From Symbiodinium natans (lineage: Eukaryota; Sar; Dinophyceae; Suessiales; Symbiodiniaceae), in the NCBI GenBank assembly GCA_905221605.1, contig CAJNDS010002214.1, positions 68,512 to 132,511 on the forward strand: a stretch of DNA of 64,000 nt, read 5' to 3'. Under the pieces are notes generated by a model, which had not been told where the DNA came from, did not search any database, and saw only the letters and a list, made by a program, of their open reading frames with translations. Within the stretch, counting starts at the first letter, position 1. Each line of letters starts with the position of its first letter. The position numbers and the translations under genes were made by a program. This document shows, piece by piece, positions 1 through 9,474 of this stretch.

Positions 1-274
1 TCGGCTGCGATCTGGGGGTCAGACCGGTTTGAAGCCCATCCCAGAGGTTCGTCATGCCTTCCAGGGAAAAAGACACCCATGTGCATCTACTTTTGTACAT
101 ATATGCCCCACATGAACTTTCCGGATGGAAAGGGTCTATTTGGTAGGGAGGGCGAGCTGATAGCTCACTTGGGATGTTGAAGTCAGGGGGGCCCACGTTT
201 CTCTGCAGAGCACAGATTTAGCGGAAGATCAAACATGGCTCGCGCAAAGGGCTTCCAGGATGTGGCTAACTCAC

Positions 275-690
275 CGTTGGGCTTGCCAAGTTGTCTCAGC
301 TCTTTCAACCAAATCTCCATGTCATTCGCCCTGCTCTTCCCAGCGTTGTCAGAATTTCACCTCTTGTGGGTTTCGTCTGCTGCCAAGCTGATTCGGTATG
401 TGTGGAGTAAGTGTGCTGGGATGTGCACGGCAATACAGTGCTTACATAACTCCGTGCTGCCTCGTGGGTAAATTTTCGGGGCTTCTGAACTTCTGCAAGC
501 TGATGTTGGAGACGTTCGCGTAAGCCGGCCAAACAGAGGATCCAAACCCTAAACCCTAAGCCCTTAACCCTAAACCCTAAACCCTATACCCTAAACCCTA
601 AAGCAGAAGTTCTGATCCTCCGTCCTTCGGCAATGAGCTCCTCCAGCTTGCCCTCTGAGAACTTCCTCTGCCGCCGGGAGCAGGAGGCCA
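275..690 (-). CDS. Exon-like segments of an unidentified minus-strand gene (partial)
   Basis: Three open, charged segments can be read on the minus strand. One at about 600-690 encodes a basic/acidic helix-like peptide (RRQRKFSEGKLEELIAEG...). One at about 430-535 contains LRERLQHQLAEVQKPRKF. One at about 275-340 contains MEIWLKELRQLGKPN and ends at a canonical donor, AACG followed by GTGAGT. A degenerate CCCTAAA tract (546-601) separates the first two. The peptides look like coiled-coil or helical linker sequence; I recognise no domain. The gene could be the continuation of the VWA gene at 9.9-11.2 kb, interrupted by the LTR element, or a separate downstream gene. The left end runs off the window. 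Exon borders other than the GT donor are approximate. Confidence 0.35.
546..601. repeat. Interstitial CCCTAAA array
   Basis: Degenerate telomere-type heptamers, between two exon-like segments of the minus-strand gene. Confidence 0.9.
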
Positions 691-725
691 TCAAGTGATG
701 TCTTTACGCAATGTTCTGTAGGGTT

Positions 726-730
726 TAGGG
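726..730. repeat. Left target-site duplication TAGGG
   Basis: TAGGG immediately before the left LTR, matching 9442-9446 after the right LTR. A 5-bp duplication is the usual size for Ty1/copia integrases. Because the target is itself a GGGTTTA repeat, part of the match could be chance. Confidence 0.75.
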
Positions 731-953
731 TGCGGAGCTGCAACTGGTATTGTAGAAAGAAGTTAGTGTTGGAAGTTGAAAGGGTTAATAAACCCGGAAA
801 TCATTTTTATGGCTCAAGACTGGGCCATGTGCCTGGTAGTAAAAGGTGAGTGCCCTGTGGTTTGGGTTTGTTGTGTGGTTGATCCAGGGAAATCAAGGGA
901 TTCTGTTGGGGTTGACTTTTCGGTTTCTCGTCCCCCTTCGGGTTCCCCCCGTA
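731..953 (+). repeat. 5' LTR
   Basis: 223 bp, identical to 9219-9441. It starts with TG and ends with TA rather than the usual CA. It contains the spliced-leader-like segment at 794-818 and, further on, AAAAGGTGAGTG, which resembles a 5' splice site. Confidence 0.93.
794..818 (+). other. Spliced-leader-like segment inside the LTR
   Basis: Reads CCGG, AAAT, CATTTTTAT, GGCTCAAG. The dinoflagellate spliced leader (established consensus D-CCGUAGCCAUUUUGGCUCAAG) shares the initial CCG, the CATTTT core and the last eight bases GGCTCAAG; the LTR copy differs in the middle and carries three extra bases. An identical copy lies at 9282-9306. Whether it is a relic of trans-spliced RNA or chance is open. 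Confidence 0.4.
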
Positions 954-965
954 GGTTATGAGCCC
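954..965 (+). promoter_or_regulatory. Primer binding site (half-tRNA initiator Met)
   Basis: GGTTATGAGCCC abuts the left LTR with no spacer. Its complement, GGGCUCAUAACC, is the anticodon stem and loop of eukaryotic initiator tRNA-Met. Priming by the 5' half of tRNA-iMet is documented for Drosophila copia. The match to tRNA is from memory of conserved iMet sequences, not from an alignment. Confidence 0.75.
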
Positions 966-1018
966 AAATTAGGTTCCCTGCGGTTTGTGTTTCGGCTTTA
1001 GGGTGGAAGCTTGAAGCC

Positions 1019-4000
1019 ATGGCGACCAACTGGTTACGGACTGGGGTGGCATCATCAAGCTCCAATGTGGGCGACCAAGGTGATGGTGGTGTCAAAAGGT
1101 CTGCAACGGGTGAAAAAGTCGTTCCCAATGAGGAAGCTCTGGTTGATGTTGGTGGTATGCGTGGCGAAGAGAAGCCGGTGGTGGAAGGACTGGAAGACCA
1201 GATGGAAGCAGTTTTGCTGCGCCTTCTGAGCAAACATGGGCATCTTCTTCGAGCTGCGGAATCTGCTGAATCAACGGGAGCGCCAACAACAAGCTCCTCT
1301 ACGTCAAAGATTGTGGAGCAAGGGTGCCAGACAGAACTGGTTGGGGATGTTATCCCTGTTTCCAAGCGAGCTCGCAACAAGGTGAGTTTCGCGGCTGAAA
1401 GTGGTGATCTGTTGACAGGTGAAGTGGAAGAAACTGCGCCTGTTGCTGCGACAAAAAGCAGTATCCTCGTTGTTGGGGACGCAGAAGGAGTCGTTCCTGT
1501 TGCTATGGTGATGAGCGAAGGAGAAATCCTGGAATTGGAGGCAGCAAGAATACAGCAAGAGTCAGACGAGGACTTATACGCTGGTGGTGGAGGCAAAGCG
1601 TCTCAGGCTGCTGACCTTCCAATCGTCGACTGCGATGGGAAGACATGGGAACGCCATTTTCACGAGGATGGGAGAGAATATTTTTACTGCTTGGACACTG
1701 GTGATACCCAATGGGTGTTGCCTAAGAAGACTGGAATGGCTGGAAATAGCGAGGGGCCAGGTGTTGGAATGGGCATTGTCCCTGTGGAAGATGAGCCAAC
1801 GCTGGGTGCTACCTCGTCTCCATCATCTACTGAGTCTTCTAGGGCACAGCAGGGTAGCATGGAAAGTGTGAACAGCGGTGTAAATAGTGTAAGTGAAAAG
1901 GATTTTTCCTCTACTATCGGGGATAGCGGTCCTAGGGGTGGTGGTGACGCCCCGACCTCGGGTTCTCCAGATGAAGAGGGGATTTCTGGAAACCGAGCAG
2001 ACATCGCTGAAGCTCAACATCTGGATCGGGAAGAAATGGGGATGCTTTCTGAGGGTGTGGCAGCGGTGGAATCGGTGGGTCCAGAAGAAAAAATGCCCAA
2101 TGTGGAGATCGGAATTGTGTCGGCTACAGAAGAGCGAGTGGTGGATGTGGTGCCTGTCGTTCGGGAAGATGGCCCTGGAGATTTGGATGACGAAGAGAAA
2201 AAGTTGTGCATTACGACTGAGGAGGTCTCTTCGTTTGGTGCCGAGAAATCTGCCATTCAAAGGGAAAAGGAAACTTCTGAAACTGCTGGAGACACGGTTG
2301 ATAAGAAAGATGAGGCCTGGAGCGCCAATGAAGCGCGGGTCGATGCGCCAGATAGTACCTGGAGTGCGAATGAGGCACGGGTTGAGGTGCATATGGTGGT
2401 ACGTTCCACGGGCGACTGCAACAATGGGGCGCAGGTCTCCGCAGCAGCTGATGATGGAGGTTCACAGGTGGACGCACTGGTGGAACCTGAAATTAGCCGC
2501 GAGGAACGAAATGACAAGGACTACACCGGAGCCAATGAGGCAGCTGTGGTCAATGATGGTGGCAATTCTCCTTTGGAAACCATGGAACCAAAGGAGCCTG
2601 CGGTGGAAGAAAGTGTGCCTGCCGTGGATGATCAACTCAATCGCCCTGCAGCGGAAGAAGATTTGCCTGCTGCAGAAGGTGTGACAAAGGACACCAATGA
2701 AGGGTCCACTCCCATGAAGGGAGAAGCGTTGCCGTCTGGAAGTTCACCGGAAGTCGACACCGAGCGAACTGAAGCAGATGAGGCAAAGCCTTTGGCAGAG
2801 AAAAAGGGAAGTCCTGAAATCCAAGAGCACAAAAAAGATGAGCTTGTGGGACTCGTGGAACAGGACGAGCAGTGTGACCCAAAGGTGAAGACAAAGGATG
2901 CGCCAGGAGCCGATGATACAGAGATGGTTTCTGAAGAGCATGCAAAGAGAGTGCCCCGAGCGGGAGCCTTGGAATCACCTGGGACACATTGCTATGAAGA
3001 GGGAGATAAGATCACTGGTCTAGTGCGCTGCATCAATGGGTATGGAGCTTTTTTGGACTATGGTGATCTAAATGTATTGATTCCTGCAGAAGGGAACAAT
3101 GTACATCAGTTCCAATTTGGTGATACTGTCAATGGAACAGTGAAACGAGTGGAAGATGATGGTACCATAATCTTGGACACCTTTCTGGTTTTGGAAGAGA
3201 ACGAGGAGGATTCCTCGCCAAAGCTGCGCAAATGGAAGGACAGCGGCTGGGGTACATGGTGGACAGGCTCATGGCAGACTGGTCAATGGTACAAAGGTTC
3301 TGATGGTCAATGGGACTGGAAGTCAGAGGAACCGCAGTCTCGTGAGTGGTTCGCCGAGTCAAAGGCATCCTCGAGGGAACAAGAGGAGGCGGAGCAGAAA
3401 CAGCTCTATGGAGAGAAGATCTGTCGAAATCTCCTGGAAGATGAAACAATTAATAAGGACTATGTGGGCAAAATCACTGGGATGTTGCTGAGTCGTTCAA
3501 TGGACGTGATTGTGGAGTGTATTGCAGATCATGCATTCCTGAATAATGAGGCTCGGAGCGCATACAACATCTTGCTAAGTGATGGTTGGAAGCCTGAGGA
3601 GAAAGAACGTGTCGGTGTGGAAGAAACAACCACTTTTTCTCGGAAGCAGTACCACGACGCGCTCTACGAACTGGCACGCAAGAAAAGAAGATTTAGTGGA
3701 CCAGTTGTGGGTGAAGCGGTGGCAATGTTGCTGAGCAAGGGAAAAGATGAGCTTTGGAACGAGCTGTGGTTGGACACCAAGCGATTTCTGCAAGAGCTTG
3801 ACGGTGCAGTCGAGGAGATGAGCAAGAGGGAAAACAGGCCGATAGAGACCTATATGGATCCCGATCAGTACAAAAAGGCTCACACGACTCCGAAAACTGT
3901 GTCACTTGGATACAGTAAGCTGTGCAGGTTCTTCAATCAAGGGAGGTGTCGAAATGGAGATGGGTGTTCCTATGAACATCGTCGCTACGGTGAAGGGTGG

Positions 4001-7000
4001 CCTGAAGGAGAGCCAACTGAGCCAAAGAACAGCCAAAAAACTGGTGACGAGGATGGGGACATCGGTGGCCCTCCAACTGATGAAGGTACAGTGGATGAGG
4101 TGCAGCAGGAGCGGGAGGATTCGGCCTTCCGAGCCCAGTACAACTATGGCAAAGGGACATCAAAAGGTGAGCCTACGCTGGGTGAAACGAAGAAACGGCT
4201 GTGTCTGTATTACAACCAAAGTGGTTGTAAATATGGGACTGCGTGCAGGTTTCTCCACGACGATGACGTGGCATTGGAAGGGACTTGGGAGCCTGGCAAA
4301 TCTTGGGACAATGCTTCCAGAAGGGCAATAAGGGACGCGGGGTTCCACCAGTGCTGTTTCGACTACTATCTCAAAGGGAGATGTCGTGTACGATTTGGCT
4401 GCAAGTATTCTCACGAAGAGATGTCTGAGGACCGGCTGGCCCAGTTGAAGCATTTGGTGAATGTGGCAAACCATGTGTCCTTTCAAAGGGCAAAGGGATT
4501 GGAGATTCCTGACAGGAACGCTTTTCAACCACCAGTAAGTGGGGGAGCAGAATCTTCGTCCTCCTCGGCACCAAAAGCGCTGCAGATGACCAATGTGTCA
4601 CAAAAAGATGGTGAAAAGGGTATTCTGGATGAAGAAGAGGCTGACGAACAAAAGAATTCGGTGGCTGCGTCTACTAGCACTCAGCTTCACAATCCAGAGG
4701 AGCCAATTGAAAATTGGATGGCTCGCAACCAACACCTGTGGGTGTATACCCCTCATGTAAGTGAGGTGATGATTACCCTTGGTGTGACCAATGTGTCGGA
4801 CTTGCAAGAGTTCATCTTTGTGGAAGATTTGGTTGACAAAGGGATCAACAAGGTGACCGCATGCAAAATTCTGCAATTGGTGGGTGAGGTCCGATATCGA
4901 CCGGGAGGACCGGAAAAGGCAGTTCCTTCTGATGCATCTGTACGAGTACAACAATCTTCTGGGAACAAAGGGACTGGAAGAGCGGCGGTGCGAACCCTCA
5001 CTCAGGTGCGTGAAGCTGAAGACTCCGGTGCAAAAACGATGCCGAGAGGCTCCTATCGGGAGCTTTTTGATAAGGTCAAGTACCGTGACGCTTGGACGCT
5101 TGCGCAGAGGTCTCCGCTGTGTGTACAGAAGCTGAAGTTGGTGGGAGTTGGAATGCCACCGGTGAATCCACCAACAAAAAAATATCGGTCAAGATCAAAC
5201 CCTGTGAAAAGGGGAAGGCCCTTGCTGGACAAAAAACAGGTGCGACAGGTGCCACGCTCTCGCTCACAGCGACGAGCGCAACCGGCGGAAGTGGTGGAGA
5301 AACCAAAACCACTGGAACTGAAGCCTCGTGGTGGGTTGTCGTATCGGTTCAGCAGAGCGTGGGCAGATGTGGTGGACGATGATGATCAGGCGGAGGCTTT
5401 GGTTTCTTATGCCGCTTCCTCAAGCGATTCAAGCGAGGAAGAGACCAATGCTGTGCACCGCATGCGGGAAATTCTTTTGCAAGAAAGGGATTCACAGAGA
5501 ACTGCGATTCGTGGCAATGTTCCGATGGGTGGTTCTTCCGGCCCCAATGCCGGGCAGAAAAAATCGGTTCACCTTGGCAAAGAACGCGACAAAGCGTCGC
5601 GGGGGGAGACCCGCCAAGAAGTGACTTCTCAAGTTTTTTCGCTACCACAACCTTCTCGTCGAACTGAACAGTCTCAAAAAAGAGCAAGGGATGGCTCAGT
5701 TATGGTTGGTTCGCTGGCGGTGGGCTCCACGGATGAGGTTTTACCTGGGCAAGGTGTTGCTGGACAGGTGAATGGATCTGAAAGCGCTCAAGTTCTTCCT
5801 GGGCATGAAGTGGCTGGACAGGAGACGGCGCTGGAAGGAGCAGTGCAAATTCCCGGCGAGGAGACTGACCAAAATGAAGGAGAAGGTGGGAGCAATGATC
5901 TCCGTGGTGATGATGCGAAGAATTTGGACGGTGGTTTGGTGAGGAGTGACCTTCAGCAATTGCTGGTTAAAGGCCTTCTGAATCGGATTTATTGGAAGGT
6001 GGCAGTTGGCAAGTTGCCGGTCGGGCAAAGAGACTGCCAAAAAGGGTCCAATAAGATGGATCGAAATTTGGTTATTAGCATGTCATCCGAGGGTGCAAGC
6101 GAACAGGATGAGAACCTGGCACTGGAGGACGATGCTGATCAGTCAATGGGTGACGGTGCGATGGTAGTTCTGGTGTATGATCCAAGGACGCTGATTCAGT
6201 CGCCAACAACTGATTGGGTTATGCGTCGTGGTCTGACCGATCGTTCCATCTGGCCAGCAATGGCGTACACAGCACAGAGAATATGTGCTGAAATGGTTCA
6301 AGTGGATGAACTGAACGCCCAGTTGAATACTGGGAGACTCCTTTTTGAAAGGAGAGATCAAGGATATTATTGTGATTTGCATCATTCGTTCCATGACAAT
6401 CCGTGCTTGCCGGCGGTGGGAAATTATCCTCTTTCGGTGATGGGTGCACTGCTTTCTCCTGGCCTGGAAAAGGAATTCAGGGATACTGGAAAGTTTGGAA
6501 CTGCTATGGAGGCCATAGCCTATGATTGGAGTCGCAGTCCAGGCATGGAAGTTCATGTGGAACTTATGGCAAGGGTAGCCAATCTGGTCGCTCCATTCCT
6601 TAAACTTGGTGGCCAAGGAACAGTGGTGAATTCCGAGTTTCTCTGGCAGCACGGGAGGGACCAAATGATGGAGTTCCTCCAGGCAGCGACTTGCGCTGAT
6701 CAATTGGAAGTTCTCTGGAACAGAATGGACGACGATGCTGATGAAGAAGTGGATCCTACAGGAATGGTGCTGGAGATTCCCGATCAACAAGATGCGGTAC
6801 TAGATCAAGGGAACAATGAATCCCTTATTCCCATTGAAGATGCTGGAGGTGAGACACTTGGTGACACTGGAAGGGATGGCAAAGCGCCAGAAGTCTCTCC
6901 AGAAGAGGAGACATCCAGTGGGTCGTCAAGACTGGCGGGCACAAGGATTTTCTTGTGGTCAGTGTACTCTCGTGTTGCTTCCAACTTCTCTACGCAGGAC

Positions 7001-8848
7001 CGCACTACTGGGAAGATCTTTGACAGCACAAAAGGTTATCCTGGTGAAGGACTAAACAATGGTGACAATCCTTCCTCTAAGAGGAACTTACCCTGGATTT
7101 CTGAAGACTACCTCGACGAAGTGGTGTCAAAAAAGATGGAAAGGTCTTCAGATATGGATGGGCTGGAGGGGTCTGTTCCGGGAAGTGAGGGATCGTTGGA
7201 AAAGGTAGAGGTGGAGAATGTTACTGCCTCTAAAATTCTTATGGCTCTTTGGAAAAAGGGATCTAGAGCTGGGTATAGGAGGTTGTGTCGTTTGAACGTA
7301 TCTGGATGCAAGGTTGGAACAATGAAGCGTCCAATCAAAAGGGTGCAGAAGATCGGCACTAGGAAAGCCCTCATGAAGAAGTTCAATGTTTTTGGATCGT
7401 CTCAGCATGGCTCAGGAGTTGGCGGAAAACCAATCATGAAGGTGGTAGGACCAAGGCCAGGTTTTCCAGCTGTACTCCAAGCACCAACTACTGATAGCAC
7501 GTCGGGTGAAGGGAGCAGTCCCCAGGTACATGGCAATGTTCATGTAGAGCACAATCGCCCTATGGACCGGTATGAGGCAGAGCGCTTGGAGAAGAGGAAG
7601 AAGGGCTTCTGCTATTGGTTCAGCAAGGGGAAAGATTGCTGCAAATTTGGTGAAGACTGCAAATTCATCCATTCAGAAGATGATGTGGTGCTACATTCGT
7701 ATTGGTGCAAATACTATGTGGCAGGGAGAGACTGTTTCGCTGGAAAGGATTGTGCGTTTTTGCATGATGCAACTGGTGTGAGGTGCATCCAGTTTGCTCG
7801 GTCTGGGAAGTGTCGGTATGGTGACAGGTGTGTCTTCGAGCATGGTGTTCCGCTGGATGAACAGAGGCCAAGGTCTCCAAGGACGCCCCCAAGGGATGGT
7901 CCAAGGAGAAGTTCTGGTGCAAATGGTGGAGAAAAGGAGATCTCTCCTGAACAGTTCGATGATGGTGAGGAGTATTCCATGACCTATGACGATGACACCA
8001 AAATGTCGGAACTGTTGATGGAAGCGATTTCAATTCTTTCGAATGGTAAACCAGACTTGGCTCGAGCAGAGGCGGACCCACTGTTCAAACTCCTGAAGTT
8101 CAAGGGAGACGCTGACCAGATGGATAGAGAATGGGTTTCGTGGACCGACGAGATGTTGTCCGTGCTGGAACTTCACGAAGTAGTGAAGTCGTATGACGTT
8201 TCGCTCGAGGAGGTGGAAGAATGGGTCAATGACCTGAGGATATGGTTCGAGCGAGCCAACTTGGAAGAAGAAAAAGATCCCAAAAGGGGCAAGAAGAGGT
8301 CCCTGGAAAGGGAGTCCAGCAAAGATATCCCTGCCGAGAAGGAGGTGGTTGAGACTTCTGAGACGGAAGTTATCGTTGAGGAGGAGGCAAAAAAGGTTAA
8401 AAAGAAGAGGAAACCTGTAGTTATCGAAGATCCTTATACCCTCCTGGTTCCAAAGCCGAAGAAGATGCCGGCGACCATTGAGAAGAGTGGATCATCAACC
8501 AATGCGGCGGTTTCTGCAGGGGAAAAAGCCTCGAGAATGCGCGCAAAGTCAATCGTCGGTGGAAAGGCGAAGAAGAAGGAGAAAAGTCAGAGTCCCAAAA
8601 AGGGAGAAGTGGTGGTGGTGAAAGGTCCTGAAGAAAAGGATCGTCCTCCTGATGTGGATGAGCAAGCGTCGGCAGCTGTGAGTGCAGAGCTGGGTCAACC
8701 TTGCCAAGCGATTGAGGACGCGAAAAGAGAAGGACTGGTATCCTCAATTCAAAGGGGCGTACAGGATCCTGTTCTTACAGTTTCAGACCTGGAGTATATT
8801 CTGCTGCAACTTCACCTCAAGATTGCCAACAATCGGAAAAAGAAGTGA
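1019..8848 (+). CDS. 2609-residue CCCH zinc-finger/WW-like/S1-like protein of the LTR element
   Basis: Single uninterrupted ORF filling the element. The ATG lies in a strong context (GAAGCCATGG), 65 bp after the LTR. Domains in order: acidic, low-complexity N-terminus; WW-like segment at about residues 206-236 (two Trp, aromatic FYC core); S1/OB-like fold at about 660-720 (GLVRCINGYGAFLDYG...); three CCCH fingers starting at Cys969 (C-x7-C-x5-C-x3-H), Cys1062 (same spacing) and Cys1113 (x8-x5-x3); a long linker; a second trio at about Cys2198, Cys2230 and Cys2256; Lys-rich C-terminus. CCCH, S1 and WW domains normally bind RNA or proline-rich partners, so a Gag-like role in packaging element RNA is plausible (inference). 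I see no D-T/S-G protease site, HHCC/DDE integrase or YxDD polymerase motif. Stop-free over 7.8 kb, so it is under selection or very young. Many shorter frames overlap it and are not genes. Confidence 0.85.
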   Translation: MATNWLRTGVASSSSNVGDQGDGGVKRSATGEKVVPNEEALVDVGGMRGEEKPVVEGLEDQMEAVLLRLLSKHGHLLRAAESAESTGAPTTSSSTSKIVEQGCQTELVGDVIPVSKRARNKVSFAAESGDLLTGEVEETAPVAATKSSILVVGDAEGVVPVAMVMSEGEILELEAARIQQESDEDLYAGGGGKASQAADLPIVDCDGKTWERHFHEDGREYFYCLDTGDTQWVLPKKTGMAGNSEGPGVGMGIVPVEDEPTLGATSSPSSTESSRAQQGSMESVNSGVNSVSEKDFSSTIGDSGPRGGGDAPTSGSPDEEGISGNRADIAEAQHLDREEMGMLSEGVAAVESVGPEEKMPNVEIGIVSATEERVVDVVPVVREDGPGDLDDEEKKLCITTEEVSSFGAEKSAIQREKETSETAGDTVDKKDEAWSANEARVDAPDSTWSANEARVEVHMVVRSTGDCNNGAQVSAAADDGGSQVDALVEPEISREERNDKDYTGANEAAVVNDGGNSPLETMEPKEPAVEESVPAVDDQLNRPAAEEDLPAAEGVTKDTNEGSTPMKGEALPSGSSPEVDTERTEADEAKPLAEKKGSPEIQEHKKDELVGLVEQDEQCDPKVKTKDAPGADDTEMVSEEHAKRVPRAGALESPGTHCYEEGDKITGLVRCINGYGAFLDYGDLNVLIPAEGNNVHQFQFGDTVNGTVKRVEDDGTIILDTFLVLEENEEDSSPKLRKWKDSGWGTWWTGSWQTGQWYKGSDGQWDWKSEEPQSREWFAESKASSREQEEAEQKQLYGEKICRNLLEDETINKDYVGKITGMLLSRSMDVIVECIADHAFLNNEARSAYNILLSDGWKPEEKERVGVEETTTFSRKQYHDALYELARKKRRFSGPVVGEAVAMLLSKGKDELWNELWLDTKRFLQELDGAVEEMSKRENRPIETYMDPDQYKKAHTTPKTVSLGYSKLCRFFNQGRCRNGDGCSYEHRRYGEGWPEGEPTEPKNSQKTGDEDGDIGGPPTDEGTVDEVQQEREDSAFRAQYNYGKGTSKGEPTLGETKKRLCLYYNQSGCKYGTACRFLHDDDVALEGTWEPGKSWDNASRRAIRDAGFHQCCFDYYLKGRCRVRFGCKYSHEEMSEDRLAQLKHLVNVANHVSFQRAKGLEIPDRNAFQPPVSGGAESSSSSAPKALQMTNVSQKDGEKGILDEEEADEQKNSVAASTSTQLHNPEEPIENWMARNQHLWVYTPHVSEVMITLGVTNVSDLQEFIFVEDLVDKGINKVTACKILQLVGEVRYRPGGPEKAVPSDASVRVQQSSGNKGTGRAAVRTLTQVREAEDSGAKTMPRGSYRELFDKVKYRDAWTLAQRSPLCVQKLKLVGVGMPPVNPPTKKYRSRSNPVKRGRPLLDKKQVRQVPRSRSQRRAQPAEVVEKPKPLELKPRGGLSYRFSRAWADVVDDDDQAEALVSYAASSSDSSEEETNAVHRMREILLQERDSQRTAIRGNVPMGGSSGPNAGQKKSVHLGKERDKASRGETRQEVTSQVFSLPQPSRRTEQSQKRARDGSVMVGSLAVGSTDEVLPGQGVAGQVNGSESAQVLPGHEVAGQETALEGAVQIPGEETDQNEGEGGSNDLRGDDAKNLDGGLVRSDLQQLLVKGLLNRIYWKVAVGKLPVGQRDCQKGSNKMDRNLVISMSSEGASEQDENLALEDDADQSMGDGAMVVLVYDPRTLIQSPTTDWVMRRGLTDRSIWPAMAYTAQRICAEMVQVDELNAQLNTGRLLFERRDQGYYCDLHHSFHDNPCLPAVGNYPLSVMGALLSPGLEKEFRDTGKFGTAMEAIAYDWSRSPGMEVHVELMARVANLVAPFLKLGGQGTVVNSEFLWQHGRDQMMEFLQAATCADQLEVLWNRMDDDADEEVDPTGMVLEIPDQQDAVLDQGNNESLIPIEDAGGETLGDTGRDGKAPEVSPEEETSSGSSRLAGTRIFLWSVYSRVASNFSTQDRTTGKIFDSTKGYPGEGLNNGDNPSSKRNLPWISEDYLDEVVSKKMERSSDMDGLEGSVPGSEGSLEKVEVENVTASKILMALWKKGSRAGYRRLCRLNVSGCKVGTMKRPIKRVQKIGTRKALMKKFNVFGSSQHGSGVGGKPIMKVVGPRPGFPAVLQAPTTDSTSGEGSSPQVHGNVHVEHNRPMDRYEAERLEKRKKGFCYWFSKGKDCCKFGEDCKFIHSEDDVVLHSYWCKYYVAGRDCFAGKDCAFLHDATGVRCIQFARSGKCRYGDRCVFEHGVPLDEQRPRSPRTPPRDGPRRSSGANGGEKEISPEQFDDGEEYSMTYDDDTKMSELLMEAISILSNGKPDLARAEADPLFKLLKFKGDADQMDREWVSWTDEMLSVLELHEVVKSYDVSLEEVEEWVNDLRIWFERANLEEEKDPKRGKKRSLERESSKDIPAEKEVVETSETEVIVEEEAKKVKKKRKPVVIEDPYTLLVPKPKKMPATIEKSGSSTNAAVSAGEKASRMRAKSIVGGKAKKKEKSQSPKKGEVVVVKGPEEKDRPPDVDEQASAAVSAELGQPCQAIEDAKREGLVSSIQRGVQDPVLTVSDLEYILLQLHLKIANNRKKK

Positions 8849-9205
8849 TTGGATGGTATGGATGAAGGGATGGTTTTTCTCTTTCTGGAGACAGGTGCGC
8901 TGGAACAGCCAATGTGCTGACAAATGTGGTGGTTACTATTAAGGGTATGGAAATCCCTGATAGTAGAAGTCAGTAGCTTTTCGCGTAGCGAAGACCACGG
9001 TTTGTGGTGAAGAAGGCCAAGGAGTCTTCAGTGATGAGAGGATCATGGTGAAAAGATTCTCTATGGTTAGTGGATTTGGCCAATGAGCTATAATTTCGTC
9101 CTGGTAGACGTTAAACCATATTGTGCATGTCAAGCAGCAGGCTACTGCCCTAATGGCAGTTTTTGGCCAAAGAATCTGCACCTCCAATGTGTCCTAGGAA
9201 ATCCT

Positions 9206-9218
9206 AGGACAGGGGGAG
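9206..9218 (+). promoter_or_regulatory. Polypurine tract
   Basis: AGGACAGGGGGAG ends exactly at the right LTR (9219). This is the expected position for plus-strand priming. One pyrimidine interrupts it. Confidence 0.65.
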
Positions 9219-9441
9219 TGCGGAGCTGCAACTGGTATTGTAGAAAGAAGTTAGTGTTGGAAGTTGAAAGGGTTAATAAACCCGGAAATCATTTTTATGG
9301 CTCAAGACTGGGCCATGTGCCTGGTAGTAAAAGGTGAGTGCCCTGTGGTTTGGGTTTGTTGTGTGGTTGATCCAGGGAAATCAAGGGATTCTGTTGGGGT
9401 TGACTTTTCGGTTTCTCGTCCCCCTTCGGGTTCCCCCCGTA
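9219..9441 (+). repeat. 3' LTR
   Basis: Identical to 731-953. It is followed by TAGGG and the resumed TTTAGGG array. Confidence 0.93.
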
Positions 9442-9474
9442 TAGGGTTTAGGGTTTAGGGTTTAGGGTTTAGGG
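9442..9474. repeat. Interstitial TTTAGGG array (insertion target)
   Basis: Four to five TTTAGGG units directly after the element; together with 717-730 they form the pre-insertion array. Confidence 0.9.

Larger units (their letters stand above)
731..9441 (+). mobile_element. Complete LTR retroelement without pol, 8.7 kb
   Basis: Two direct repeats of 223 bp (731-953 and 9219-9441) that I compared base by base are identical. They begin TGCGGAGC and end CCCCGTA. The element is flanked by a perfect 5-bp duplication TAGGG (726-730 and 9442-9446), so it inserted inside a TTTAGGG tract. Directly after the left LTR lies GGTTATGAGCCC (954-965), complementary to the anticodon arm of eukaryotic initiator tRNA-Met; the Drosophila copia element uses the same half-tRNA priming. 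A purine run (9206-9218) lies just before the right LTR. The interior carries a single 2609-residue ORF with RNA-binding domains and no protease, integrase, reverse transcriptase or RNase H motif that I can find. It therefore has retrotransposon architecture but must borrow enzymes, presumably from an autonomous Ty1/copia relative (inference). LTR identity and the intact ORF indicate a very recent insertion. It runs opposite to the surrounding genes. Confidence 0.9.
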
